This document shows positions 22,831 to 34,210 of a DNA stretch of 64,000 bases, in pieces. The stretch's first letter is position 1, and each line of letters starts with the position of its first letter. A program made the translations under genes and the position numbers. Source of the stretch: Rosa chinensis (Eukaryota > Streptophyta > Magnoliopsida > Rosales > Rosaceae); assembly GCF_002994745.2 (NCBI RefSeq), contig NC_037092.1:86280398-86344397 (forward strand), given 5' to 3'. The notes beneath the pieces were generated by a model. It searched no databases, had not been told where the DNA came from, and was given only the letters and a program-made list of their open reading frames with translations.

Positions 22831-23995
22831 ATTAGGGGATTTGAAATTTGAGGGTTTTGGATGAGAGGATTAAGGGAAAGCTCTGAGCTTTTGGCTCAGA
22901 CTGAGAGAGGGTTTGAGAGAGAGGACTGAATGTGGAGAGAGCATCGACAGGTTAGAGAGGACTGCTGGGTTTTGTTTTGTTTTGCTTTTTTCTTCCGAAC
23001 ACGATGTGGCAATTAAACCTAGCAAAATGTTCTCAAAGTTACTCCCACAACAGAAACTGAAACAAACAGTCGTCTGAGTGTACTACATAAAATCAAAATA
23101 CCAAAACATGGAGGGAAACATACCGCCTACAGCATTTTCACTCAAAATATTGCCGCCTATGTTCCCACTTCACACAACAGAAATGTATAACTTCAGTTGT
23201 CCAATTTCTACAACTTGCACTTTGTTTACCTAGTGAAACACATTCAAGCAAGCTTCCTCAAAATTTGGCTTCTAGTTTTCAATCACACAACGGAAATCTC
23301 AGGCACAGTTGTACCAAGTACCCCAAATTTCAGATTTCAAGCGGCAACCAAGAATCAAGAGTGGAGGGAAATCTGCCGCTAAATTTTTCATGACTCAGAC
23401 GACGGATAATACTTAATTCCGTTGTGTGATGTAGTTCTGATAAAAAAGTTATCACTTTGTTGGCATTCACACAACAGAATTCAACCAACACCGTTGTATG
23501 ATTAAACTGACTTCAACACACAACAGATGATTTGTGTTCCGTTGTGTGATTAGTTTTGTGTGATTAACTTTTTGTACTAGTGTGAGTGGAGAAATTATAT
23601 GCATGCGTTGTTTAAGTCATTTTGTTTGTTGTTGCAACCCGGTGCACTATTCCATGGTGAAGGGTTTTTCCTATAGGTCAGGGTAATAGGGTTGAGGCCG
23701 CAGCTTCTTGTCGCAGTAGTATTAGGTTTAGAACCTATTTTGTTTATTTTATTTACTGCTATTTGTAGTATGCTCCTGGTGAGCGTTTACATTCACTTTG
23801 ATGCTTTCGAGTTTATGTAAACATGTGGTGATGTAATATGTGACTCTAGAGAACGAGTCGGTATTGACATTTGTGGGCACGGTTGTTTTATTGCTTAGAT
23901 TAAATTGAAAAAAATTGCTATGTTTTTCTGGGCATTTGATTGAGTTATCGTGTTTCAAATTTTGAATTTCTTCATCCAAAATTCGGGGCATTACA

Positions 23996-24400
23996 CCTGT
24001 CATCTCTCAGTATACCACCTACTCCACCATTGCAGCTGTTAGGTAGAAAACTGCCATCAGCATTAAGTTTCCAACATCCCTGCTCGGCCGGCTTCCAAAC
24101 TGCTCGATTTCTTTGCTTGGGACACGGGTCAATATTCCATGCTCGGTGGAACTCCTCCAACCAAGCCATAGAGCTAGTCAGAATTTGTTCTGCAGTTTGT
24201 CTTTTGTTCTGCCGTAGATTAGTGTTTCTATTCTTCTACAAAGCCCGCAACACCATTAGCATTTGCTCAAAGATTTCATTGCTCATGTGTAGTGCTCTTT
24301 CTAACATCCATTCTTTGAAATTGAGGTTAGGCAACAAACTATTGCGAAGATTAAAGATTGGTGAAGATAGTATAGAGGAAGCTAAAGGGCACTTATAAAG
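23996..24400 (-). pseudogene. LINE fragment: zinc-finger/linker end and N-terminal half of RNase H
   Basis: The minus strand reads CPLASSILSSPIFNLRNSLL and EWMLERALHMSNEIFEQML, typical of the segment after the zf-RVT region of plant LINEs. It continues to VWKPAEQGCWKLNADGSFLP and GGVGGILRD, the start of the RNase H domain with its first catalytic Asp (NADGS). It continues across the solo LTR into 11693-11420. Stops and frame changes show it is inactive. Confidence 0.82.
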
Positions 24401-24894
24401 TGTTTCTGGTGACTTCTCTGGGTACGTTAGGCAGAATGCTATACCTCCTAGCGGGTACCAAGATAACTCCAAGACCCTGTCAAAGTGAACGCACAACGTT
24501 AGAGGTATAAACTGTACGGACGGTTTGTGCCTCTCCGATGCCGAAGTCAGGTTCGATTGCTAATTTGACAGAGTAACAATAATGAAGAAGAAGTTATTAC
24601 CTTTATGAAGGTGGTTGAGTTTGGCTTATATACTGGAGCATGGGAAAGAGGTTTCCCATCTCTTCAATGTGGGACGCAGGTCCGCAGGTTGCAGGCTAAC
24701 ACAGGCTTCTGGTGTGTACCTTGACTAGCCATATTGGGAAGAGTAGAGACCCGTATTGCCCCAGGTGCCGACCATAATGAACGTTGTCCAGCTGGGTGCC
24801 AGCTTCGACCCATGGTCTGGCATGTAGGTGGTCCTGCGGGGTCTTGGTGGCAGTATCAAACCTTTTGACAGTCAAGTATTCGCTAGTATGTACA
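24401..24894 (-). repeat. LTR (left copy) of the non-autonomous element
   Basis: Matches 27067-27568 over its length with scattered substitutions and small indels, indicating an old insertion. Confidence 0.85.
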
Positions 24895-25068
24895 AGTCCC
24901 CCAAGTTCCCGTTCAAGATGTTTCTTGAGTGGGGACTTGATAAGTTCTAGCACGAGGTTTAGTAGATACCGTTCCCATATGGAGTCCCCCAAGTTCCCGA
25001 TGAAGGAATATCTTGATCGGGTGTAAATTATGTGGCCACTGTAGGTAGCTAAGCTATAGTGATGTACC

Positions 25069-25470
25069 CGTTACGTGATGAGGGCTTGAGCCTATTGTAC
25101 CCAATGGGGTTGGACGAGGGCATGAGCCTCCGAAACTCGATAGGGTTGGATGAGGGCTTGAGCCTCTGGGACCCGATGTGGTTGGACGAGGGCTTGAGCC
25201 TCTGGTACCCGATGGGGCTGAAAGAGTACATGAGCCTCTTGTACTTGATGGGGTTAGACGAGGACTTGAGCCTCTGGTACCTGATGGGGTTGGAAGAGTA
25301 CTTGAGCCTCTTATACCCGATGGGGTGGGACGAGGGCTTGAGCCTCCAAACCTGAAGGGGTTGGATGAGGGCTTGAGCCTTTGGTGCCCAATGGGGTAGA
25401 TTTGGGCTTGAGCCTCTCGTACCTGATTAGATCAATGATGGCTTGAGCCTCTAGTAACCGTTGGCTCTAC
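25069..25470. repeat. Minisatellite, about 36-bp unit, about ten copies
   Basis: The unit resembles GATGGGGTTGGACGAGGGCT followed by TGAGCCTCTGGTACCC and repeats head to tail with substitutions. Because the period is a multiple of three it makes repetitive peptide frames in all registers; these are not evidence of a protein. Confidence 0.88.
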
Positions 25471-26189
25471 ACTTGTGTTTGTGGTGTGCTTGGGAGCCAT
25501 GTGTCACGTGGGTTCCCGAGTAAGTAATAAATGCACGTCTTTTCAGGTTCTGACTGTTGCGTGCATTGGTAGTGGAAAGGGTGCGTGGGACACGTGTCTT
25601 AATCTGACGGTTGGAGGCGTTTCCGTTCTGACGGTTCTGATACGTCCCCCCTTGAATTTAAGAGGGAAAAGGAACAGTTTGCTATATTCTTTGTTTTGAC
25701 TCTGCCTCAGTTGTTGTTGCCTTATTTTCTCTGCAAACCCGAGATTTGTGTCTAACAAGTGTCGTCGCTGGAGTTTGGGAGCTTGGCATATGCGAAAGGA
25801 GGCGTAACCATCAAAGCACACTTTGTTAGGTATGTGTCTTTCCCTTTTCTCCTCATTTGGAACTTTGTGAATGGTAGTTTCAGGGTTTTTGGTGTTGGGT
25901 TGATTTGTGTTTGCGTCTGTTGTGTAATTACGTATTGCTTGCATTATGCGATGGCTTGATTTGGTACTCAAAGTGAAAAGGATAGTCTAAGAAATTGGGA
26001 AGTGATTTGTACAAGGCGGTTAGGTTTGTGTTTGATTTATGGGTTTGAAAGGGTTTTAAATTGAAGTGCGGAGTGATTTGGACTTTAATGAAGCCCTAGA
26101 TCGAAAAACGTAGGCTGATTCCTTTTGCCCTTTGTTTCTGATTCTAGATACCGGTGCATAACTCAATGGGATAGTGTTTGTAGGCTAGT

Positions 26190-26515
26190 ATGGAATCAGG
26201 AACAAACACTGAGGCTGGGGGTGCGGGGTCTTCTCATCAAGTCGCTGCAAGGCTGGCTGAATTAGATATTGATCGGTATTTGGAAAGGACTATTCCATAA
26301 GGGAGTTCTAGGGCTGAGGATACCGCCTCCTCTGTTGGGGCGATGGCTAGTACTGAGGATGGTGGTGGTTCTGATAGTGGAGAGAGGACCACAAGGAAAG
26401 AGAAAGTTACGGTTGCCATACTTGAACGCGTGCCTAAACCGCGATACACGTTAGTGGAAGGGACCATCTGTAGTAGTATGACCATGAAGGAAATAACTTC
26501 GATGAGGCTTAGATA
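26190..26515 (+). pseudogene. Degenerate frame in the non-autonomous LTR element
   Basis: The plus strand reads MESGTNTEAGGAGSSHQVAA, then ELDIDRYLERTIP and a stop, then further open text (TRKEKVTVAILERVPKPRYT) with later stops. The N-terminal look is that of a plant retroelement accessory or gag-like frame. It is antisense to the inferred element direction. No family assigned. Confidence 0.3.
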
Positions 26516-27066
26516 AGGAATACCCCACGAGGTAGACTGAAGGCTGTTGGGTCTCGGTGAATTAGCTGCTAACCCACCCCCTGGGTGGGTGGCGCTTCAC
26601 GAGAACCATCTGCACTAAAGGCTATCGTTACCGTTGCCAAGGTGCATGCAGTACCTGCTACAGATGTTGAACTGTTGGAAATAAAATTAATTTAGAATTA
26701 TGTTTGAGAGTTATGGTGAAAATAATAGTAGAATTATGATGAGAATAATGGTGAGAGTTAGTGGCTTCATAGGTTATGGGAGTTAGAAAGGTTTAAGGTT
26801 ATTATAACAGTCTGATACTTATGTCCTTTGTAATTGTCATACTTATGTCATTGTCTAGTGTAAGCCTATATAAGTAGGCTAGTCTAGTTGATTAGTGTGT
26901 AGAGGAGTATTTTTTAGAAGTATCGTAAGAGTGAATTCCTTTATCAGGTATTTTGAGTCTCCTCCATATCTCTCTCTAGGAGCTTTGTACATGTCTTTGG
27001 ACTATACATCTCCCATATTGTGTCATTCATGCATCATAACTCCCTACCAAATTAGTTTTCATATTG

Positions 27067-27568
27067 TGTTTCTGGTGACTTCTCCGAATACGTCAGGCAG
27101 AATGCTATACCTCCTAGCAGGTACCAAGATAACTCCAAGACCCTGTCAAAGTGAACGCACAATGTCAGAAGTATAAATCATACCGAACGGTTTATGCCTC
27201 TCTGATGTAAAAGTCATGTTCTATTGCTAATTTGATAGAGTAACAGTAATGAAGAAGAAGTTATTACCCTTATGAAGGTGGTTGAGTTTGGCTTATATAC
27301 TTGAGAATAGGAAAGAGGTTTCCCATCGCTTCGATGTGGGATGCAGGTCCGCAGGCTGCAGGTTGCAGGCTAACACATGCTTCTGGTGTGTACCTTGACT
27401 AGCCGTACTGGGCAGAGTAGAGACCCATATTGTCGCAGGTGTCAACTATTGTGAACGCCGTCTAACTGCGTGACAACTCCGACCCATGGTCTGGCATGTA
27501 GGCGGTCCTGCAGGGTCTTAGTGGTAGTACCAAACCTTGTGACAGTCAAGTATTCGCTGGTATGTACA
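27067..27568 (-). repeat. LTR (right copy) of the non-autonomous element
   Basis: Partner of 24401-24894. It begins TGTTTCTGG and ends TGTACA next to LINE zf-RVT sequence. Confidence 0.85.
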
Positions 27569-27664
27569 CAAAAAACATGTGTATTGTTCTCATAAGGGTG
27601 TTGGCAGAGAAGGCAATGCATATCTCCTTCATATCCCTTTGTCTGCAGCTCAACTCTAGTTGGT
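27569..27664 (-). pseudogene. LINE fragment: zf-RVT zinc-binding segment
   Basis: The minus strand reads VELQTKGYEGDMHCLLCQHP then YENNTHVF, matching the C-x2-C...H zinc-binding segment (zf-RVT) downstream of LINE reverse transcriptase. It is only about 30 codons, bounded by two insertions. Confidence 0.72.
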
Positions 27665-30629
27665 TGTGGTGACCCGAGTGGGTATACCACAGCGCCGTAA
27701 TATTCAGCTAATACCGTAAACCTACCAACTTAATACTACAAGGTCTTTTGAAATATGAATTTTTTAGTAAATAAGAGACAAATAAAACTTTTAATTAAGA
27801 AAGGACTTTCGATCAACAACCCAATATTCAAATTAACAAGTCTGGAAAAGCTTCAAAATAAAGTGGGCATGTGCACTGTGACGCGTTAGGGCTTACATCA
27901 TAACTGAAATCAGAAGAGTTCAACAACAACAATAAAACAAAGAGTGAGGCACGCTCCCAGGTAGGCGGACCTCACGGAGTTCAACATTGAAAGAAAAGCG
28001 AGTAAATCAATAGAGTACCAAAAGGGAAGGACTTCAAGCAACAGGGACAGCAACACACGGACTCGACCAACAACCCACTTCTAGTCCAGATCTTCCGGAG
28101 TGACCTCGTTGTAACCTGAAATGTAGGAATGAGCATTTCATCCTCGCTAGCCCAATAGGGGCCGACCCAATCTTAGTTAGATTTGAAAACTAAAAAGTAA
28201 AACATAGGTACTAGAATATAGATTGCGCGCATTTGTAAAATCGAGAAAAACATATGCAAACAAAAACAACCATAGTTGTTTTTTTTTTTTCCCAGAAAAT
28301 CATATGCAGCATGCTTCACACAACTTGGAGCTCCGAGATACTTACCTGCCGCCTAATCTAAAACAATCGGTGACCGACCCGGTTCGTCATCATTCGAGAA
28401 CCGTATACTCTGTAGTCCTTGTGACTACAAGTAGTGAAAGTGTCTATTTTCTGGCCCTAAGTGTCCTATGACTGGTTCATCGTCAGTACTCACCATTCCT
28501 CGACGAATATAAGAGCACAGCCCCCTCCGGAGGTTCACGATTATTGACACCGTGGGATCCCTAGGAATCAACACGTTTAGGTCCCATTCACTTTCAGGTC
28601 ACAAGTACAAACATACAATGGGTACAGTATCTCAACATGCAAGTCTAGCCTCGGTTTTTCCAATCAGCAATTATCAGTTATGAAAACACAGGTATCACGA
28701 GGCATCGACTAATGAACAACCAAAAACGTACTTGCAGGCAACATACTATTATACTAGAGCATTCCACGTATATTGAAAAGCCTCTAACAAGGAAGGGATA
28801 GGTCACCCTACCTGGAAAATACTGACGTATTCCACACTCTGGTGCTTTCCGCTTAAGCTTCCTTAACGATCGTGTTTCCTGAGCCATTACTTAGTTTGTA
28901 AGTAATTATCCAGGTAAACATTATGATCAACTTTAAGTAATCGTGCATACTAAATCCTTTTATTTCAATGAGGCAATTTATTGTTTCTTTCAACTTTTAC
29001 CTTTACCAATTTGAGAAACTAACTTCTTTCTTAAAAAGGAAAATGTCGTTGTCGCTCCATTAAATTATTGCCAATCCGAGCAACTAAAGTCGAGTCGATC
29101 CTCTCGTTTTACGAGGTCGGTCAACTTTAGTCAACTCTCAGAGTTGACTTTTGACTTTTGACCAAGTATCCATTTATTTATCATTATTTCTTATTTATTA
29201 AAAATAAATAAGTAAATAATTATAAATAAAGTTTTACTTTTACTTTTACCCATTTACTCCTCCTTTTTCATCTTTTACTTTTACCGTTATTTTTACCTCC
29301 TCACTTTCACTTTTACCTTTTACCTCCTTTTTATCGAATTTACCTTTAATTTCACCTTCTTCACTTTTTACCACTTTACCACGGTAAAACTCATTTAATC
29401 CAACTTTCACCTATTTCTTTATTTTCTTTTTCCTCCAAAAACAAAGACTTTCTTTTCTTCCCCCTTTTTCTTTTGGTCTAAATTTACACAACAAAATCAC
29501 CAAATCTTCAACACCAATTTCCAATACTTTGAAAATTAAACCAATGAATTCCTACTAATTAAACCCTCCTCAAATATCCAATTTTCACAATTTTTCCATC
29601 AACAAAAATAGCTCAACAAAATCAAAATCAACCAAACAAATTCCAAAAATTCTAGGGTTTGTCCAAAACCCATTCCTTACCCTTTCTTCTTCAAAACGCA
29701 CGGCCTATTCCTCCTCCTTGGCCTTCTTCACCTACAAATCCATCCAAAATCAACATCACAACCAAAAACTCGAAACAATGTTGCATGGGATAGATCCTTA
29801 CCGCAAATCCTTGGCAAACCCGTAGCCTAGCCTCATGGTTTAAGGGAAAATCGGGTTCATGCACCAAAATCACAAATCAAAATTAAAAACTCGAATTTGG
29901 GATGAAATATGTATAGATCTGATGAATAGAGGCTAGATTAGGAGGAAGATTACCTTGACTTGAACCTAGAATGAAGAAATCACAAAAACCCCAAATTGGC
30001 TTCGGGTTCTAGGGTTTTTAGAGGATTGAATGGCCAAATTTCATGATTTTGGTTGGAGAAATGGGAAGAGGGATTGAAGAGGAGAAAATCTGGAAATTTT
30101 GGTGAGGATTGGGGTTCCGTCAACCTGCGGCAGCGCTGCGGAGAGGGAGTCGGATGAGAGAGAGGGAGAGCTGAAGAGAGAGAGAGAGAGAGAGGAAAGT
30201 GAGAAAATGATGTTTGAGGCTAGGGTTTGAGGGGATGTGTTGCTTTTATACCTCCCCCCTTTAATGAGTGCGAAAAGTCTATTTTGCCCTTCCTTTTGGG
30301 CCAAGTGGGCTTGGGCTGCTCCTATTTCATTTTTCTCTTAATTTCCCTCAAGCCCACTTCCGAAAGTACACTTCCGGAGGAGGGGTCCTTTTTATAGGTA
30401 AGGAACCCCTCTTATTTACATTTTCTTCAATGTTGGACAAAGAGTCCTATTTGTAGTCTTCAAAGCATGTTGTGAAGACAAGTTGGCATGGCCAGGAAGG
30501 TTGCTTCCCGGCGAGGTCTTGGCCGCTTCCGACTACCATGGGGTAGGTTGTATGTCAGGCTACGATATGCATGTCGTGGTTGGGCCCCACCATGGCTTGT
30601 GGGCCCCCTTTGGAGGGTGTTACTTATGC
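27665..30629 (-). mobile_element. Putative solo LTR, about 3 kb
   Basis: It starts TGTGGTGACCCGAG (plus strand) at 27665 and reaches GGAGGGTGTTAC near 30622, so in minus orientation it runs GTAACACCCTCC to CGGGTCACCACA, like the large solo LTRs elsewhere in the window. TTGGT occurs at 27660-27664 and 30630-30634 and could be the target duplication, which would place the end at 30629; the terminal bases are then non-canonical. Inside are a (TTTTAC)-rich stretch (29230-29350) and an (AG)n run near 30180. No coding capacity is recognised. LINE sequence flanks both sides. Confidence 0.55.
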
Positions 30630-30639
30630 TTGGTGAAAT

Positions 30640-31433
30640 AGCCAATTAGTCATGCTAGTGAGAGGTATCTACACAATACTTCTGAAAGAAGAAAGGTGAC
30701 ATACCATCCGAACTAGGGCTTTTCGATGGGTGCATCTGAAACGAGGCATCTTTAATTTCATCATCAGAATAGCTTTGTAACATAATCTCATTCATGTGAT
30801 CTGTGACTTTTGTTGGTGTGGCATTCAACACTTCCTGTAAGGCAGCATCATCTATGCCTTCAGTTGTAAAAATCCTTTAAAAATAAGTGTGCAAAATTTT
30901 ATGAATAACCTGTGGTTCATTCCGCCATTGACCATGCTCATCATTTAACCCCTTTACTGTATTGCGACTCCTTCGATTACTAGCTTTACAGTGAAAATAA
31001 GCTAAGTTTCTATCACCCTCCTTTAGCCATAACGCTCTAGAACGTTGTGTCCAGTATATGTCTTGATTAGTGAGCAACTGATTATAGTGTACATGGAGAG
31101 ATTTTTGTTCTTCATACAGTGGAGAGGAATGTGGCTGTCTCATTAGATCGCCTAACTTCTCTTGAATGACCCTCATTTCAATTTTTTGTTTATCAAAGTC
31201 AGTGGCATGCCATTGCATCAAGCTTCTACATGTGCAAGAAATCTTATGCCCCAATTGACGCAAGGCATTCTGGTTGTAGGACACGACCATTCTTGTTTGA
31301 TAATGGCATTACATTCTTCAAAACAAAACTGTCGCACCATTCTTTTTTGCGGCAGTTTTTAGCGCTAACTTCAATCAATAGAGGACAATGGTCGGAGTCA
31401 GAGGGATTAAGAGTGATTACTCTACTCAATGGG
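30640..31433 (-). pseudogene. LINE fragment: endonuclease end, linker and start of reverse transcriptase
   Basis: The minus strand first reads SRVITLNPSDSDHCPLLIEV, the SDH end of the APE-type endonuclease. After a frame change comes YWTQRSRALWLKEGDRNLAY with FHCKASNRRSRNTVKGL, the linker typical of plant LINEs. Finally come AILMMKLKM/DEIKDASFQMHPSKSPSS and FFFQKY, the start of the RT domain. The catalytic RT core that should follow is absent before the zf-RVT piece at 27664. Confidence 0.85.
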
Positions 31434-31438
31434 AAACG

Positions 31439-33515
31439 TTGTCTCTATTGTGGTTGATTTACACGCAATTTACGTGTGTTTCTAGCCCTAATTACCTTGA
31501 AATTAACGAATACTCAAGCATTATTTTGTAGTATTACTTTGTTTTCTTCATTTGTAGGAAATTATGATCAAGAGAGGAAAAAGACGAAAGAAGTAGCGAA
31601 TTTGAGCAAAAAGTCAACTTTCGACTAAAGGACGAAAAGTCAAGTGGTTGACCATCGGGTCAACCAAGTCAACTTGGCCCGATAGCATGAAGTCCAAGGC
31701 CCGAGACCAAAGAAGCACACAAATGAAGACCCAAGCCCATTTGTATTTAAATTTCAAATTCAAAATTGATGTAATGACAATAATAATTAGTGGACCACAC
31801 CTCACACACATCACACATGTGGATGAAGATATTTATTTGTGTTCACACTAGGCACACACTCACTTACACTTTTGCCCTCCGGTTTTCTTTTTATTTTCCA
31901 AAATGTTTTCTAAACTTCTAATTCTCTACATTTTTATTAGGTTGTTTTAGTCTTTTCATTTTACCATTTTTCTACTTGTTTTTGAGCCCTTGGATCTATG
32001 GTACAAGTCTAATCTTGACCCTTGAACCCAATGGGGTATTTAAGCACCTTTGCACACACATTTCACAAGCTGAAGACCCATTTTTCTACACCCTAGGCCT
32101 TTTGGCCGAATTTGGGACTTCTCTCCCTTCTCACCTTTTCTTCTCTTCTTCATCCCCCATTCTTCACATGTAAGCTTGCACAAGGAGGAGGCACACACAT
32201 TTCCGGTATCTAGGCCACCATCTCTACACCATGGCTTCATAAGGGTAGCAAGAGAAGCCATGAAGTTATGGCAATAGCTAGTGACAAGCTTTGCCTTAAA
32301 TTTCATGGATTTCTCCTCACTTTCCCTCTTCTTTCTCTCTCTTATTTCTTGCTTATGGTGTTGTTTGATGTGTATTGATATATATTTGTGTGTGACCTCT
32401 CATGGTTTTAGGGTTTTGAAACCTAAGTTTAGTTTTATATGGTTTTGTTGAGGAATTAATAAAATTGATGTTTATTCATATGATTTGTGTACTCTTTCTT
32501 TAATTTCTTCACTCTAGATGTATGGTTAGGTTTTCCCCTCCTTAATCTATGTTTGGTGTGTTGGAATTGGAATATTAAATTGGGAAATTTATATTTTAAT
32601 TTAGATTATGGCATGAGTATGGTGGAATTAATTTGCCCATTGCATATCTCTATTTCCATTTGGATTTCTTAGATTGTGGTTCTCAAGTCACCCAATTTTG
32701 AGTATTATTACCCTTGATTGTCGGAATAGTATTCGAAATTGTTGGGTAGGGTAATTGTTATCACAAGTACTCTTTTCGACCTTATTATTTGTGGTGATAG
32801 TTGCTAGAGTGTGTTACAATCGATTGTCGAAACCTAAAGCATTTAGTTTTGAGCACTTATGGCCCTAACAAGGCATAAGGTTTGAGACTAGTATAGGGTA
32901 GCCAAAAACTAAGTATTCTTTCTTCTTCTTGTTTTTGCTTAGGGTTTGACTACTATTTTATGACAATCAATTTAGCTTTCTTTTCGACCTCTTAATGCTA
33001 AATGGAAATCCAACAAAACATTTGAAGCATCATTTGAATTAATCATCGTCATTCCATATGATTTTAGATTTGTGTGGAGAATCTTGAATTCCATGGTGAC
33101 CCTTGATGCGATGCATCCCATCCTTCTATCTATCTTATTTTTATGTCGTAGTTAGTTAGTTTATTTATCATTTATGAAAATCCAAAAATATTGTGACTTT
33201 CCCACTACCATTCATTTGTAAATCCATGTGGGCGTGAGCATTACAAGCACTTTTGTGTGTTTCACGGCCCTATCTAGGCCTTGCTTGGTGCAAGGCCGTC
33301 TATGTGACTTTGTGTGATGCAAAGTTATGCTTGAATGAGGCTCGGTGCCTTGTTTAGCATTTTTTATATTTTTATTTGTTTGTGCAAGTGATTTTCGGTG
33401 ACCTAGAACCATAGGATTCTTAGCTAGCTCGTAATCCCCGAGGTACGATAAACCGGGACGTAAATACTTCCCATCTTTGATGAACGTGTTGATTGTTATG
33501 CGATAGGCGAATGAA
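31439..33515 (+). mobile_element. LTR-like insertion (probable solo LTR) in the LINE endonuclease
   Basis: The 2.1-kb segment is flanked by AAACG at 31434-31438 and 33516-33520, and LINE endonuclease sequence resumes on both sides. It is non-coding and reads like a long gypsy-type LTR, with a run of leader-like sequence after 31560 and a GGTACGATAAACCGGGACGT phrase near its right end. The extreme ends are not TG..CA, so the exact class is uncertain. Confidence 0.6.
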
Positions 33516-33520
33516 AAACG

Positions 33521-34210
33521 CTCAAATCAGTGGTGTTTGGAAGCCTCTGTCAAGCCTTTCTTTCTTATACCGGTTGTACCAAGTCTATCTATTGCCAACA
33601 TAACCCATATCGATAAAACCACACCTAGACATGGTATTTCGAAATTTAGCCATAGATGCCAATGCACGAGGTACTCCCCCTGATTTATCTTCTTGACACA
33701 TGATTTCATTAATATCCCCTGCCATGAGCCAGGGTAATAAACATGGTTGTGCTGCCAAGGTTTCATCAGTCTCCAAGTCTGGTCTCTACCTCCTCTAGTA
33801 GCTATGCCATAGATGCCTGTAAAGCGCCACAGATTAGTTCCCAGTTTGCCTATCACTGCATTGATATGGTTTGGCGAGTGCGTATGAAGATCCACACGCG
33901 TTTCATCATTCCAAAACAACGCCAGACCTTGAAAATCTTCCTCATGAGGCACACAAAAACCTCACTTAAAACCCATACTGCTTCTTAACAAGTCAATCAA
34001 ACCCTTCTTTTCTAGGGTTTCAGAAAGAAAAATAAGACTTGGTTTCTTAGCGTGCACGAGATCGATTAGTGCACGCTGTGTTTCAAAGTTGACAATGCCT
34101 CTACAATTCCATACAAGGACAATGCCTTGTAACATTCTGAAACACAAGCGATGCCGGCAAGGTAGACCGGCTTAAGGTTTTGGTGGTCGTACTGCAGACA
34201 GCGGCCTTAG
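33521..34210 (-). pseudogene. LINE fragment: APE-type endonuclease
   Basis: The minus strand encodes LVWNCRGIVNFETQRALIDL with PSLIFLSETLEKKG, the N-terminal endonuclease motifs N and E. After a frame change it reads WLMAGDINEIMCQEDKSGG and RCGFIDMGYVGNR, the GDxNE catalytic motif. It continues, across the 31439-33515 insertion, into the SDH motif at 31433. ORF1 is not seen, so the element is 5'-truncated near 34210. Confidence 0.85.

Larger units (their letters stand above)
15450..23582. mobile_element. CACTA (EnSpm) transposon carrying host gene fragments (Pack-CACTA 2)
   Basis: The ends are CACTACTACAAAAAG at 15450 and CTTTTTGTACTAGTG ending at 23582, with a perfect TGA target duplication (15447-15449, 23583-23585). 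Subterminal repeats (GTTGTCTGA, GTTGTGTGA, ACACAACGG) fill 15465-16150 and 23030-23565. No transposase is seen in its 8.1 kb. The interior carries minus-strand spliced fragments of a siroheme-pathway methyltransferase (17337-18340) and of NOT1 (19860-21852), plus unrecognised exons. It shares subterminal words with CACTA 1 but has different terminal bases. Confidence 0.93.
11694..23995 (+). mobile_element. Large solo LTR interrupted by a foldback and a CACTA element
   Basis: It starts TGTAATACCTC at 11694 and ends GGGGCATTACA at 23995, giving inverted ends TGTAAT/ATTACA. Flanks are GCTGT (11689-11693) and CCTGT (23996-24000), an imperfect 5-bp target duplication. Proof of insertion is that a LINE RNase H domain is split exactly here. 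Without the two nested elements it is about 2.9 kb with no coding capacity and a TATA-like TATAAATAAG near 11996. Solo LTRs form by recombination between the two LTRs of a full element. Confidence 0.75.
24401..27568 (-). mobile_element. Non-autonomous LTR retrotransposon (LARD-like)
   Basis: Direct repeats 24401-24894 and 27067-27568 (about 0.5 kb each, clearly diverged) begin TGTTTCTGGTGAC and end GTATGTACA. Orientation is inferred as minus from a TATATAAGCC motif in the minus-strand LTR and a polypurine-like ACTTGGGGGACT next to the left LTR. The 2.2-kb interior has no gag-pol, but holds a 36-bp minisatellite and a degenerate plus-strand frame at 26190. It splits the LINE zf-RVT region, whose halves flank it. 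No clean 5-bp target duplication was found. Confidence 0.8.

Noticed and set aside
25049..25399. Repetitive-peptide open frames on both strands
   Set aside because: The 36-bp minisatellite keeps several frames open by its period; no start context or splice support.
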